64,000 nucleotides of DNA from Clostridium saccharobutylicum DSM 13864 (GTDB lineage Bacteria; Bacillota; Clostridia; Clostridiales; Clostridiaceae), in contig NC_022571.1 of NCBI RefSeq assembly GCF_000473995.1, positions 3,999,416 to 4,063,415 of the forward strand. Reading direction: 5' to 3'. The notes beneath the pieces were generated by a model, which was given only the letters and a program-made list of their open reading frames with translations, did not search any database and was not told where the DNA came from. Shown here one piece after another: positions 52,822-61,613 of the stretch (position 1 is its first letter; the number at the start of each line of letters is the position of its first letter). Position numbers and translations under genes: made by a program.

Positions 52822-55152
52822 TCATTGAATTTCCACTTTTTCAACAGCCAAAAAGTTTTCTTCAAACATATCTGCTGTAAGAGGCTTGCTAAATATATAA
52901 CCTTGAACTTGATTGCATCCGATCTCTTTTATCACTTCAAGTTGCTCTTTTGTTTCAATGCCTTCTGCGATTGTTAAAACATTTAATGCCTCAGCTAACA
53001 TTACTATAGCCTTTACAATATGTCTCTTACTTAAGTCTGTTACTATATTATCAATTAACTCTTTTGCAATTTTTAAACGGTCAAAAGAAAACTGCTGAAT
53101 ATAACTTAATGAAGAATATCCTGTTCCAAAATCATCTATTGAAGTTGATATTCCCATACTGCTAAGCATTGAAAATATTTTCCCTAAAGTCGCTTCACCC
53201 TTCATTGCAATATTTTCTGTAATCTCTATATCAATCCAATCTGAATTCAAATCATACTCTTCTAAAATTTTTTCTAATTTATGTGCAAACTTTATGCTGT
53301 CAAGTTGATTAGGTGAAATATTAATTCCCATTTTCATATTTAATCCAAACTTTTTATTCCATATTCCTATTTGCTTTGCAGCAGTATTCATAACCCAATC
53401 ACTTATTTTTTCTATACTTCCAGTTTCTTCAGCAATCTTTATGAATTTATTAGGTGAAATATTTCCTTTTATAGGTGAGTTCCATCTTATTAGTGCTTCC
53501 ATTCCAACTAATTCATTAGTATTTATATCAATTTGTGGTTGATAATAAAGTTGAAATTCATTATTATAATCTGCATTTTTAAGCAATAATTCAATCTCAT
53601 TTTTTTCTAAAATTAAATTACTTATATTAGAATTAAAAATTTCATATTTATTTTGTCCTTTTGATTTTGCATAATACATTGCCATATCTGCATTTTTCAT
53701 AACAACATTTCTAGATGTTGCATCAGTCGGAAATGATGCAATTCCTATGCTTATAGTTATATTAAACTCATAATTCTCTATATAAATACTTTCATTGCAA
53801 CTTGTAGTTATCTTTTGAGCAAATTTTTCAACTTCATCCTCACTCAAATCTCCTTCAATTACAATTACAAATTCATCTCCACCTAATCTTGCTACAATAC
53901 TATTTTCATCAGTTTCTTTTTGTAATCTTTGAGCGATTTCAATCAATAAAGAATCACCAATATCATGTCCATAAGTATCATTTATTGTTTTAAAACGATC
54001 CACGTCTATATAATATATTGTTATTTTCTGATTAGATATTTTTTGATCTATAATATCATCCAATCTTTTTTTTAAATATCTGCCATTATAAACATTTGTG
54101 ATAAAATCATGATAAGATGTATATTCCAAGTCGTCATTTTTGAGCAAAAGTTCTTTTGTACGTTCCTTAATTTTTTCCTCTAATATTAAATTTATATTTT
54201 TCTCATCATTAAGAAGTTTCTCGTTATTTATAGCCTTCTGCACATAATTACTTGCTATTTCATAAATTGTAAAAATTAAAAATAATATTAATATTTTATC
54301 AAAATCAAATCCTTTAAATATTATATAGATAGGAATAGTTAATAATAAAATCAAACTTTTTTTAGTATTTCCAATATTTTTAGTTTGAGAATAAAATTCA
54401 TATGCCCATTTACAATTATTATATTGTAAAACACTTATCCCGCCAAAGGCAATAATTAAAAACGATAATAGATATATAGTATCTGGTATCGAATTAGGAA
54501 CATATAAATGATAAAAATACTCATATGTACAAACTAAATCATTAGCAGCATATATTGTTGCCCCTAACAATGTAATATACATTCCCTTAGTTACTTTTCC
54601 TCTACGTACAGAAAAAAACCATATTATAACCCAATTAATAATTATAAAATCTGTAATAACATATATAAATGACAAAATATTATTTACATCTTTTATAAAC
54701 AAAAAAATATTCTCTTTCAAAAACAAAAACCAAAACATCACAAGACAACTTGTCGATATTACAAAAATATCAAGAAGAAGCTGAACTGCATTTGCTCCTT
54801 TAATAAACTTTTTCATATATATAAGTCCTGATGTCATTATACATATATTAGGAAATAAATATAATAAAGTAAATATAGTCATATTATCTGGATTAATTCC
54901 CATTAGTATTTCGCAAATTGCCCATATTATATCAGAGAATGTCCAAATTAACGCTGCTATTGATGGCATAAGCCAAACGTTCTTCATACGTTCTGATTTT
55001 TTATATACGTGTAATAATATAATAAATGATGATAAAGTTCCTAGAGGCGATAAAATATCCCCCCACAAATTAGATTTAAAAATTGCTGCAATAAAATATA
55101 GCAAAAAACAAATTACCCCAAAAACAAAAGACCACTTTACATACTTATCCAT
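52822..55152 (-). CDS. Membrane GGDEF-EAL protein (c-di-GMP turnover)
   Basis: About 776 residues. N-terminal eight-helix membrane sensor (about 1-300; FVFGVICFLLYFIAAIF, LLDIFVISTSCLVMFWFLF), coiled coil, then GGDEF domain (TIYYIDVDRFKTINDTYGHDIGD, ARLGGDEFVIVIEG: intact active site) and EAL domain (LVGMEALIRWNSP, ITENIAM, IDDFGTGYSSLSYI, KRHIVKAIVMLAEAL, ETKEQLEVI, QGYIFSKP: metal and catalytic residues appear present). Both activities possible. Start ATG 55152 with AGGTGAGGGG; the upstream GTG is part of that site. Confidence 0.92.
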   Translation of the reverse strand: MDKYVKWSFVFGVICFLLYFIAAIFKSNLWGDILSPLGTLSSFIILLHVYKKSERMKNVWLMPSIAALIWTFSDIIWAICEILMGINPDNMTIFTLLYLFPNICIMTSGLIYMKKFIKGANAVQLLLDIFVISTSCLVMFWFLFLKENIFLFIKDVNNILSFIYVITDFIIINWVIIWFFSVRRGKVTKGMYITLLGATIYAANDLVCTYEYFYHLYVPNSIPDTIYLLSFLIIAFGGISVLQYNNCKWAYEFYSQTKNIGNTKKSLILLLTIPIYIIFKGFDFDKILILFLIFTIYEIASNYVQKAINNEKLLNDEKNINLILEEKIKERTKELLLKNDDLEYTSYHDFITNVYNGRYLKKRLDDIIDQKISNQKITIYYIDVDRFKTINDTYGHDIGDSLLIEIAQRLQKETDENSIVARLGGDEFVIVIEGDLSEDEVEKFAQKITTSCNESIYIENYEFNITISIGIASFPTDATSRNVVMKNADMAMYYAKSKGQNKYEIFNSNISNLILEKNEIELLLKNADYNNEFQLYYQPQIDINTNELVGMEALIRWNSPIKGNISPNKFIKIAEETGSIEKISDWVMNTAAKQIGIWNKKFGLNMKMGINISPNQLDSIKFAHKLEKILEEYDLNSDWIDIEITENIAMKGEATLGKIFSMLSSMGISTSIDDFGTGYSSLSYIQQFSFDRLKIAKELIDNIVTDLSKRHIVKAIVMLAEALNVLTIAEGIETKEQLEVIKEIGCNQVQGYIFSKPLTADMFEENFLAVEKVEIQ

Positions 55153-55357
55153 TATTCCCCTCACCTATACAAAACTTTATAAAAAATACTATTTATAATT
55201 AATTATATCAAAATATAATCTCTTGTGAATATATTGGATATACTTTTCCCATATAAAGTCCATTTTTTAATAAATTAATCAACTTTACCAAATACTTTCC
55301 CTTACCTTTTACATAATATTACACCTCATTTTTATGAGAATTTAATATATCACAAAC

Positions 55358-55419
55358 AATGAAATTGGATACATATTTATGCAATATGCATATTGCATAA
55401 ATATGTATCCAATTTCATT
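55358..55419. repeat. 62-bp perfect palindrome
   Basis: AATGAAATTGGATACATATT (55358-55377) and following bases are mirrored exactly by complement around position 55388/55389, ending AATATGTATCCAATTTCATT. The left arm plus its outer flank (GAGAATTTAATATATCACAAAC) is the repeat seen singly at 29.3 and 46.2 kb. Looks like two inward-facing element ends fused. Confidence 0.85.
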
Positions 55420-55604
55420 AGTGATTATATTATGATATTCTTTAGCAGTAATCATGTATCAATAATTATCACAACTTACATAAACTTAATTTGAATCTTA
55501 CTGTTATTTACAAGGGATAATGCAGCCATTCCCTGAACATCATTTTTTTACCCAAACTAAATTTTTAATATATCCTCCCCTCAATATTAAAAGTTCAAAA
55601 ATAT

Positions 55605-56222
55605 TTATATGCTCGTATCGAATCTATCCAAGAAGCTCATATCAATGTTTACGGCAATATCACTATATATTTTATGTTCTTTGCTTAATTTTAAATTCCG
55701 TTCTTTTCTCTCTTTCATTCTTTTTATGCGTAACTTTTCCTCTTCACTCGTTTTACTGGTATTTTTAGAGTTATTTTGTTTAAGTTCAATCGTACAGCTA
55801 CCTTCACCATTTGCATCTATTACAATACTTACACTTTTTACATTCACGCTGTTACCATTTAACATAGAGTTAAGTGAATTTATATATTGTGGCAGTGACG
55901 GAATTTGTTGTAATAAATTATCTAATTTTTTATTCATCTCAGAACTATTAATTGCTTTATTCATTAAATTAGGAGAAACATTAACTGTTATTTGATTATC
56001 TTTCTTTAAATATGAATCACTCATATTTAAATTTATATTAGAATATTTACTACAAATATTTTTAAAATACTCCTCTTCCGAAATTGTTTTATCTATTGTG
56101 CTTGCACTACTAGCTGTAGTTTTATCATCATCACTAACTTTAGTTTTCTCATTATTACTTCCAGTTTTATTATATGCTTGTGTATAATACGAACTATAAC
56201 TATTATTAATTCCTATTGACAT
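55605..56222 (-). CDS. DUF6033-like protein, tandem copy 3
   Basis: 205 residues, soluble, Lys/Asn/Ser-rich. Conserved head MSIGINNSYSSYYTQAYNKTG and KEYFKNICSKYS-like segment, a variable middle (VNVSPNLMNKAINSSEMNKKLDNLLQQIPSLPQYINS, VSIVIDANGEGSCTI) and near-identical tail NTSKTSEEEKLRIKRMKERKERNLKLSKEHKIYSDI...FLDRFDTSI. The 'SP.L...A..' and 'ID..G..S' pattern resembles DUF6033 proteins. Start chosen at MSIG, conserved in all three copies, with GAGGGGG upstream. Function unknown. Confidence 0.7.
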   Translation of the reverse strand: MSIGINNSYSSYYTQAYNKTGSNNEKTKVSDDDKTTASSASTIDKTISEEEYFKNICSKYSNINLNMSDSYLKKDNQITVNVSPNLMNKAINSSEMNKKLDNLLQQIPSLPQYINSLNSMLNGNSVNVKSVSIVIDANGEGSCTIELKQNNSKNTSKTSEEEKLRIKRMKERKERNLKLSKEHKIYSDIAVNIDMSFLDRFDTSI

Positions 56223-56278
56223 ATTATTATTCCCCCTCATTTTTTTAATTCACAGAATTATACAATATATTTTAAATA

Positions 56279-56890
56279 CTATATATTTGTATCAAACCTA
56301 TCCAAAAAGCTCATATCAATATTTGCAGCAATATCATTATATATTTTATGTTCTTTGCTTAATTTTAAATTTCGTTCTTTTCTCTCTTTCATTCTTTTTA
56401 TGCGTAATTTTTCCTCATCACTTGTTTTACTCGTATTTTTGGAGTTTTTCTCCTCAACCTCAATTTCGCAACTTACCCCACCATTTTCATCTACTGAAAA
56501 ACTAACAGAATCTATTTTTCTTCCTTCCAAAGTGTATTTAGGCGTATTAAAATCTTGTTGTGTTGATGGTATTAAATTTATTAATCTATCTAGATTCTTT
56601 GCCGCCTTAGAATCTTTAATCGCTTTTTCTATTAATTGAGGCGAGAAATTAAATGTTACTCCGTTCTTCTTCATATTATATGAATTACTCATATAAAGAT
56701 TAGCACCTGAATATCTTTCACAAATATTTTTAAAATACTCCTCTTTCGAAATTGTTTTATCTGTTGTGCTTGTACTACTAACTGTAGTTTTATCAGCATC
56801 ACTAACTTTAGTTTTATCATTATTACTTCCAGTTTTATCAGATGCTTGTGTATAATACGAACTGTAACTATTATTAATTCCTATTGACAT
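56279..56890 (-). CDS. DUF6033-like protein, tandem copy 2
   Basis: 203 residues; head and tail nearly identical to the neighbours, middle diverged (NMKKNGVTFNFSPQLIEKAIKDSK, LINLIPSTQQDFNTPKYTLEGR, VSFSVDENGGVSCEIEVEE). Start at the conserved MSIG; GAGGAG site. 40-60 bp intergenic spacers between copies, same direction, probably one transcript. Function unknown. Confidence 0.7.
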   Translation of the reverse strand: MSIGINNSYSSYYTQASDKTGSNNDKTKVSDADKTTVSSTSTTDKTISKEEYFKNICERYSGANLYMSNSYNMKKNGVTFNFSPQLIEKAIKDSKAAKNLDRLINLIPSTQQDFNTPKYTLEGRKIDSVSFSVDENGGVSCEIEVEEKNSKNTSKTSDEEKLRIKRMKERKERNLKLSKEHKIYNDIAANIDMSFLDRFDTNI

Positions 56891-56931
56891 ATTATTATTC
56901 ACTCCTCATTTTTTTAATTCACAGAATTATA

Positions 56932-57543
56932 CTATATATTTGTATCGAACCTATCCAAAAAGCTCATATCAATATTTACAGCAATATCATTATATATTTT
57001 ATGTTCTTTGCTTAATTTTAAATTTCGTTCTTTTCTCTCTTTCATTCTTTTTATTCGCAATTTTTCCTCATCACTTGTTTTACTCGTATTTTTAGAATCT
57101 TTTTCTACGTATTCACACTTACAACTAACTCCACCATTTTCATCTATTACAAAACTTACATTCTTTACTTCTCTGCCATCTAAAGTATATTTATGATTAT
57201 TAATATATTGTGGTATTGATGACATTTGATCTAACAATCTATTTAAATTTTCAGCTGCTTTAGGATCACTAATTGCTTTGTTTATTAATTGAGGAGAAAC
57301 GTTGGAAATTATTTCATTTCCTTTATTCAAATGCGAATTACTCATACGAAGATTAGCACCTGAATATCTTTCACAAATATTTTTAAAATACTCCTCTTTC
57401 GAAATTGTTTTATCTATTGTGTTTGCACTACTAGCTTTAGTTTTATCAGTGTTACTAACTTTAGTTTTATCATTATTACTTCCAGTTTTATCAGATGCTT
57501 GTGTATAATACGAACTATAACTATTATTAATTCCTATTGGCAT
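56932..57543 (-). CDS. DUF6033-like protein, tandem copy 1
   Basis: 203 residues; conserved head MPIGINNSYSSYYTQASDKTG, middle GANLRMSNSHLNKGNEIISNVSPQLINKAISDPKAAENLNRLLDQM and NVSFVIDENGGVSCKCEYVEK, same C-terminal tail FLDRFDTNI. First of three; AAGGGG site upstream. The 'NVSPQLI.KA..DP.AA..L..LL' region is the clearest DUF6033 resemblance. No signal peptide, no Cys pattern. Confidence 0.72.
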   Translation of the reverse strand: MPIGINNSYSSYYTQASDKTGSNNDKTKVSNTDKTKASSANTIDKTISKEEYFKNICERYSGANLRMSNSHLNKGNEIISNVSPQLINKAISDPKAAENLNRLLDQMSSIPQYINNHKYTLDGREVKNVSFVIDENGGVSCKCEYVEKDSKNTSKTSDEEKLRIKRMKERKERNLKLSKEHKIYNDIAVNIDMSFLDRFDTNI

Positions 57544-57689
57544 TTCATTATTCATCCCCTTATAAATTTTAAAACTTAATTACATTAAAAATAATTCTTT
57601 ATCTGATTTAATTAAACATTATTTTACAAAAGATGTAAATATATCTTGCACAAAATGTATAACATATGTATACCATTCTCGGAAAAGCA

Positions 57690-57775
57690 TAGATATTCTT
57701 GCAATAGCGACTATCTATGTCCTGATTTCGGCTAGGATACACATAAGTTCGATTCTCATTGCGTAACCCTATATA
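57690..57775 (+). repeat. Dispersed repeat fragment
   Basis: GATTTCGGCTAGGATACACATAAGTTCGATTCTCATTGCGTAACCCTATAT shares blocks with 52430-52470 and 38937-38965. Lies between the DUF6033-like genes and the ABC exporter. Confidence 0.6.
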
Positions 57776-57777
57776 AA

Positions 57778-59502
57778 TTAGCGATTAATCAATATATCAT
57801 TATATACTCTGCTTTCTTTCAATAATCTATTATGATCTCCTATATCACTGACTTTCCCATCTTCCAATACAATGATTTTATCCATATATCTTAATATACT
57901 TGGTTTATGGCTAATAACTATCATTGTTTTATTTGTAAGTTTTGTGGATATCAATTCATTAATCTGCATTTCTGTATCAATATCTACATTAGCTGTTGCT
58001 TCATCTAATATTATTAAATTATTATTAGTTGCTAATGCTCTAGCAATAAAAATTTTCTGTCTTTGTCCACCTGATAAGAAACATCCATTTTCGCCTATTT
58101 TATAATCCCTTGGAAGACTCTCATAAAATTCATATAAGTTACAATCCTTTAAAATTTGTTTGAATTTTTCATGTTCAATAATTTTATAGAAACATATATT
58201 ATTTTTTATAGTATCATTAAATAAATAACTATCCTGAGAAACAATTGATATATTTTTTCTATAATCACTAATATTTATATCATTAACATCTTCTTCATTA
58301 ATAAATATTTTTCCACCAGTTGGTTTATAAAACCTCATAAGCAAATTAACTATTGTTGATTTTCCGGCCCCATTTAAACCAATTATCGCCACTTTATCTC
58401 CTGTATTAATTTGAAAATTAATATCTTTTAATATATTATTTTCACTTTTACCATCATAAGAGAAAAACACATTTTCAAATTTAATTTGTGGTCTATTTTT
58501 CATTTCTTCATTTAAAGGGATGATACCATTATTTTCAGCTTCTGAATTCATATCTAAAAACTTATAATATCTTTTAGCAGATGGAAATATACTAGCTAAT
58601 ACTAGTCCCAAGTTAAATAATGATGATATAGGATTTATGCAATATGCAACATAGGCGATAAATGAAACTATGCTTCCTATAGTTAAACTTAAATTAAACA
58701 CCATATTAGCCCCAATTATATATAATGAAGTAGTAATAAAAGATTGTAATGTATTATCAAATACTGAATTAAACGAATTCTGAATAGTCATTTTCTTTTC
58801 CAAATCAATAACCATATTTTGCATATCATCAAATTCATTCATCTTTTTATCAAACAAACCAAATATTCTTATTTCTTTTATGCCTCCCAAAGTATCTCCA
58901 AACCAACTCGCAAATTGGGAATATCCTAACATATAATCATTTACCATTTGTTTTCTATCTTTTGTTAACTTATTTATTGCAAAAAATTTTATAGGAATAA
59001 AGCACATAACTAGCAAAGTTAACTTCCAGCTTATTATACTTAACCCAATAATTCCACCTATTATATTAAATATTTGTGTTATAGTAGTAAAGAACACTCC
59101 ATCTCCTATCATTGATATGTTTGAAATGTCACTATGTATATTATTCAAAAGTTCCGTATTATTTGTTTTATTAAGTTCTGAAAGATTTATTTCTCTTAAT
59201 TTACAAAAAGATTTATTAAAAAGTTTATATGTAATTTCTGCTTTTAATGCTACTCTAATTTTTTCCTTACTAAAATCTATTACATTATCAATAACAACTA
59301 AAGCAAAAGCCAAAAGAGAATAATATATTACTGTCCACTTGTTGTTACTTAAGAAACCCTTGTCCATAATATTTTTGCTTATTAATGGTGATATAATAGA
59401 TATTAATGAAGATATGAGTAAAAAAAAGATAATCACAGAAACTTTTCTGCCATTACCTTTTAATAAGTTAATTAATTTATATATTGTTTCTTTATTACGC
59501 AT
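57778..59502 (-). CDS. ABC exporter of the peptide maturation cluster
   Basis: 574 residues, homodimer-type half transporter: six membrane helices (VSVIIFFLLISSLISIISPLIS and others, about 15-300) and NBD with GLNGAGKST, SQDSYLFNDTIKNNI, signature FLSGGQRQKIFIARAL, Walker B IILDEATANVD, ISHKPSIL. There is no N-terminal C39 peptidase, so leader removal must be done by another enzyme, possibly the S8 peptidase upstream. Last gene of the minus-strand cluster, separated from it by a repeat. Probably exports the mature peptide; this role is inferred. Confidence 0.82.
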   Translation of the reverse strand: MRNKETIYKLINLLKGNGRKVSVIIFFLLISSLISIISPLISKNIMDKGFLSNNKWTVIYYSLLAFALVVIDNVIDFSKEKIRVALKAEITYKLFNKSFCKLREINLSELNKTNNTELLNNIHSDISNISMIGDGVFFTTITQIFNIIGGIIGLSIISWKLTLLVMCFIPIKFFAINKLTKDRKQMVNDYMLGYSQFASWFGDTLGGIKEIRIFGLFDKKMNEFDDMQNMVIDLEKKMTIQNSFNSVFDNTLQSFITTSLYIIGANMVFNLSLTIGSIVSFIAYVAYCINPISSLFNLGLVLASIFPSAKRYYKFLDMNSEAENNGIIPLNEEMKNRPQIKFENVFFSYDGKSENNILKDINFQINTGDKVAIIGLNGAGKSTIVNLLMRFYKPTGGKIFINEEDVNDINISDYRKNISIVSQDSYLFNDTIKNNICFYKIIEHEKFKQILKDCNLYEFYESLPRDYKIGENGCFLSGGQRQKIFIARALATNNNLIILDEATANVDIDTEMQINELISTKLTNKTMIVISHKPSILRYMDKIIVLEDGKVSDIGDHNRLLKESRVYNDILINR

Positions 59503-59525
59503 GTTTCTATTCTCCTTTAACTACA

Positions 59526-59725
59526 TTTAAGGCACTTGAAAGAAAATAACAGTTGCAAAAATGCCATGATTATTTTTAAATTAGTAGTATAGTCAGCCTA
59601 TTAGGACAATATGCTGATGTGATATGAGAATGCAAATCTATGATTTGATGTAAATCGCTTACACTCAGCAAGCGCATTCAATTCTAGCTTCATATGATTG
59701 AAACTACGCTTGGCAGAGGGACTTT
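59526..59725. repeat. AAGGCACTTGAAA repeat, diverged copy
   Basis: Left end TTAAGGCACTTGAAAGAAAATAACAGTTGC as in 46894; interior ATTAGTAGTATAGTCAGCCTATTAGGACAATATGCTG and right part CTTGGCAGAGGGACTTTTTATG differ more. It fills the gap between the S8 peptidase and ABC genes and touches the peptidase stop. Confidence 0.6.
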
Positions 59726-61192
59726 TTATGTTTTAAATGTGTCTAATATTTGTAAATATATATCTCTAATTTCATTAGTGCCTATATTCTCATATTCTTT
59801 AGTAATCTGCTCATTTTCATTATCATTAAAAATCACTTTATAGATATTAGAATGCTCTATAGATATTACAAGATCTGCACCTATATCATATTTGATTGCA
59901 TTTTTACTTTCATATAGTTTTTTTTCATTATTGTAATAACTTAAAATTATAATATCACTTCTTTTGTAATATGTATCTTTATACAGAAATGACTTAATTG
60001 TATTTCTTTCCTTAACATTGCTTATATATTTTTTCGGTATATATTCTAAATTATAAAAAACACCTTCTGGATTCGTAGTTGCCGCATATAAATTATAAGA
60101 TTCATAAAAAAATAAATTCTTTAAATTTTGTAATATTAGTAATTCATCATCATTTATAGAAAAGTTAATTATAATTATAGGTATTTTTATATCTTCTTCA
60201 ATTATAATTTCCTCATCTATCTTTTTCTCTTTTAGAGATTTATGCCATATATATTTTTCATTTATACATTTTTGTAAATCAAAATCATTTCCCAAATATA
60301 CAATATTCTTTTTTTCTCTTAAATAAAAATTCAAATCATTTTCATTAAATATAATAAGAGTATCTATTTTTTCTTTTACATCTTCATAACTACAATTCTT
60401 AAACAACTTAAAATACGTTCTAGCTTTACTTTTGAGTTTTCCTCCTACGATATACGCATTTTCAATCCAATTTGGTTCACAATAAAAAAGACTACTTTCC
60501 TCATTTTGCTTTTTCAATTGATTTATTAATGTTTTTTTTACTTCATACAATGTCAAATTAACGTTATGACTTAAAATGTTGTAAACCTGTGAAGTAACAA
60601 ATGGTGCAGCATAACTGTTGCTTTTAGATAATATAATATTTTCATCTTCTATATATATTGTGTGCTGTGAAACTGCTAAAAAGTCCACTCCTGTATGAAC
60701 ATTATTAACTCTTACCATATCATCCTTTATCCCACTATCCTCAATATTGGCTACTCCAATAACATTTGAAAAATATGAAGGATATGAGGTATATCCACTA
60801 TTAGAGCTAGCTGCAATAATTATTATTCCTTTGCTGGCATAATGATTTATAATATTTTGTATTATCTCAGCATCTTTAAAATGGATACTTCCAAAACTTA
60901 AATTCACAATTTTTATATCATTTTCAACGCACCATTCAAAAGCTGGAATCAACTTTTCTATACTGCCCTTACCATCCTCATTCAAAATTTCCACACTACT
61001 AATTCTACTACTCTTTGCAAACTGTTTTAATATTAAAAAACAGCTTGTTCCATGTGAAGAATATTTATTTCTATAGATACTTGCATTATTTATGCTATTT
61101 TCTTCATCAATATAAATATTTTCTTTCAATTCTTCATAAAAAATATCCATAACACCATTATCTAATATAGCAACCTTTACCCCTTCTTCCAT
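59726..61192 (-). CDS. S8 (subtilisin-like) peptidase of the peptide maturation cluster
   Basis: 488 residues, no signal peptide, so cytoplasmic. Catalytic triad visible: Asp in VKVAILDNGVMD (about residue 11), His in SSHGTSCFLIL (about 47), Ser in SKSNSYAAPFVTSQ (about 192), with oxyanion Asn in AASSNSGYTSYPS. Residues 240-488 form an extra domain of unknown type (SKARTYFKLFKNCSYEDV, EEDIKIPIIIINFS). Encoded between the acyl-carrier-related gene and the ABC exporter, so it is the best candidate for leader peptide cleavage. Site GGGGGAGTAGG before ATG. Confidence 0.85.
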   Translation of the reverse strand: MEEGVKVAILDNGVMDIFYEELKENIYIDEENSINNASIYRNKYSSHGTSCFLILKQFAKSSRISSVEILNEDGKGSIEKLIPAFEWCVENDIKIVNLSFGSIHFKDAEIIQNIINHYASKGIIIIAASSNSGYTSYPSYFSNVIGVANIEDSGIKDDMVRVNNVHTGVDFLAVSQHTIYIEDENIILSKSNSYAAPFVTSQVYNILSHNVNLTLYEVKKTLINQLKKQNEESSLFYCEPNWIENAYIVGGKLKSKARTYFKLFKNCSYEDVKEKIDTLIIFNENDLNFYLREKKNIVYLGNDFDLQKCINEKYIWHKSLKEKKIDEEIIIEEDIKIPIIIINFSINDDELLILQNLKNLFFYESYNLYAATTNPEGVFYNLEYIPKKYISNVKERNTIKSFLYKDTYYKRSDIIILSYYNNEKKLYESKNAIKYDIGADLVISIEHSNIYKVIFNDNENEQITKEYENIGTNEIRDIYLQILDTFKT

Positions 61193-61228
61193 CCTACTCC
61201 CCCTAACAATAAAATTATGATTTATTTT

Positions 61229-61338
61229 TTAACTAAAGTAATAATTTTATTTGTAAATGCATGTGCATAAACTACATCGTTAATGTTTATATATTCATTT
61301 ATCGTTCCACTATATTTATTAAGTACATTAATATAGCA
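61229..61338 (-). other. Open frame continuing past the acyl-carrier-related stop
   Basis: After the TAA at 61339-61341 the same frame stays open for 33 codons (LNKYSGTINEYININDVVYA, AFTNKIITLVKK) to the next TAA. There is no start codon or ribosome site. It may be a C-terminal extension separated by a new stop, or chance in a short stretch. Confidence 0.25.
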
Positions 61339-61599
61339 TTAGCTAACTTTTTCTTCAATCAGACTAACAATATCACTATAGCAATCAAATCTTTTTTCTA
61401 GTATATCTTTTTCTTCAAACTTTATTTCAAAACACTCTTGTAACTCAAAAAATAAAGTTAATAAATCTCTTGGCATCATCCCAATACTCGGATCTAACAT
61501 ACTCATATTTTCTTCTTCTTTTCTCATCTTATCTAAATCAAGAAAAAATTTCTTTTTAAATATTTCTTTAATTTTACACTCTATATCTTTCTTATCCAT
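61339..61599 (-). CDS. Peptide maturation system acyl-carrier-related protein
   Basis: 86 residues, helical, with LDPSIGMMPRDLLTLFFELQECFEIKFEEKDI in the place where acyl carrier proteins have the DSL phosphopantetheine site. Here there is no clear DSL Ser (the segment reads MMPRD), which matches the degenerate ACP-like proteins of clostridial Cys-rich peptide clusters (TIGR04069 from memory). Start ATG 61599 with GGAGGACATT. Follows the TIGR04066-like gene by 14 bp. Confidence 0.72.
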   Translation of the reverse strand: MDKKDIECKIKEIFKKKFFLDLDKMRKEEENMSMLDPSIGMMPRDLLTLFFELQECFEIKFEEKDILEKRFDCYSDIVSLIEEKVS

Positions 61600-61613
61600 A
61601 ATGTCCTCCATTC

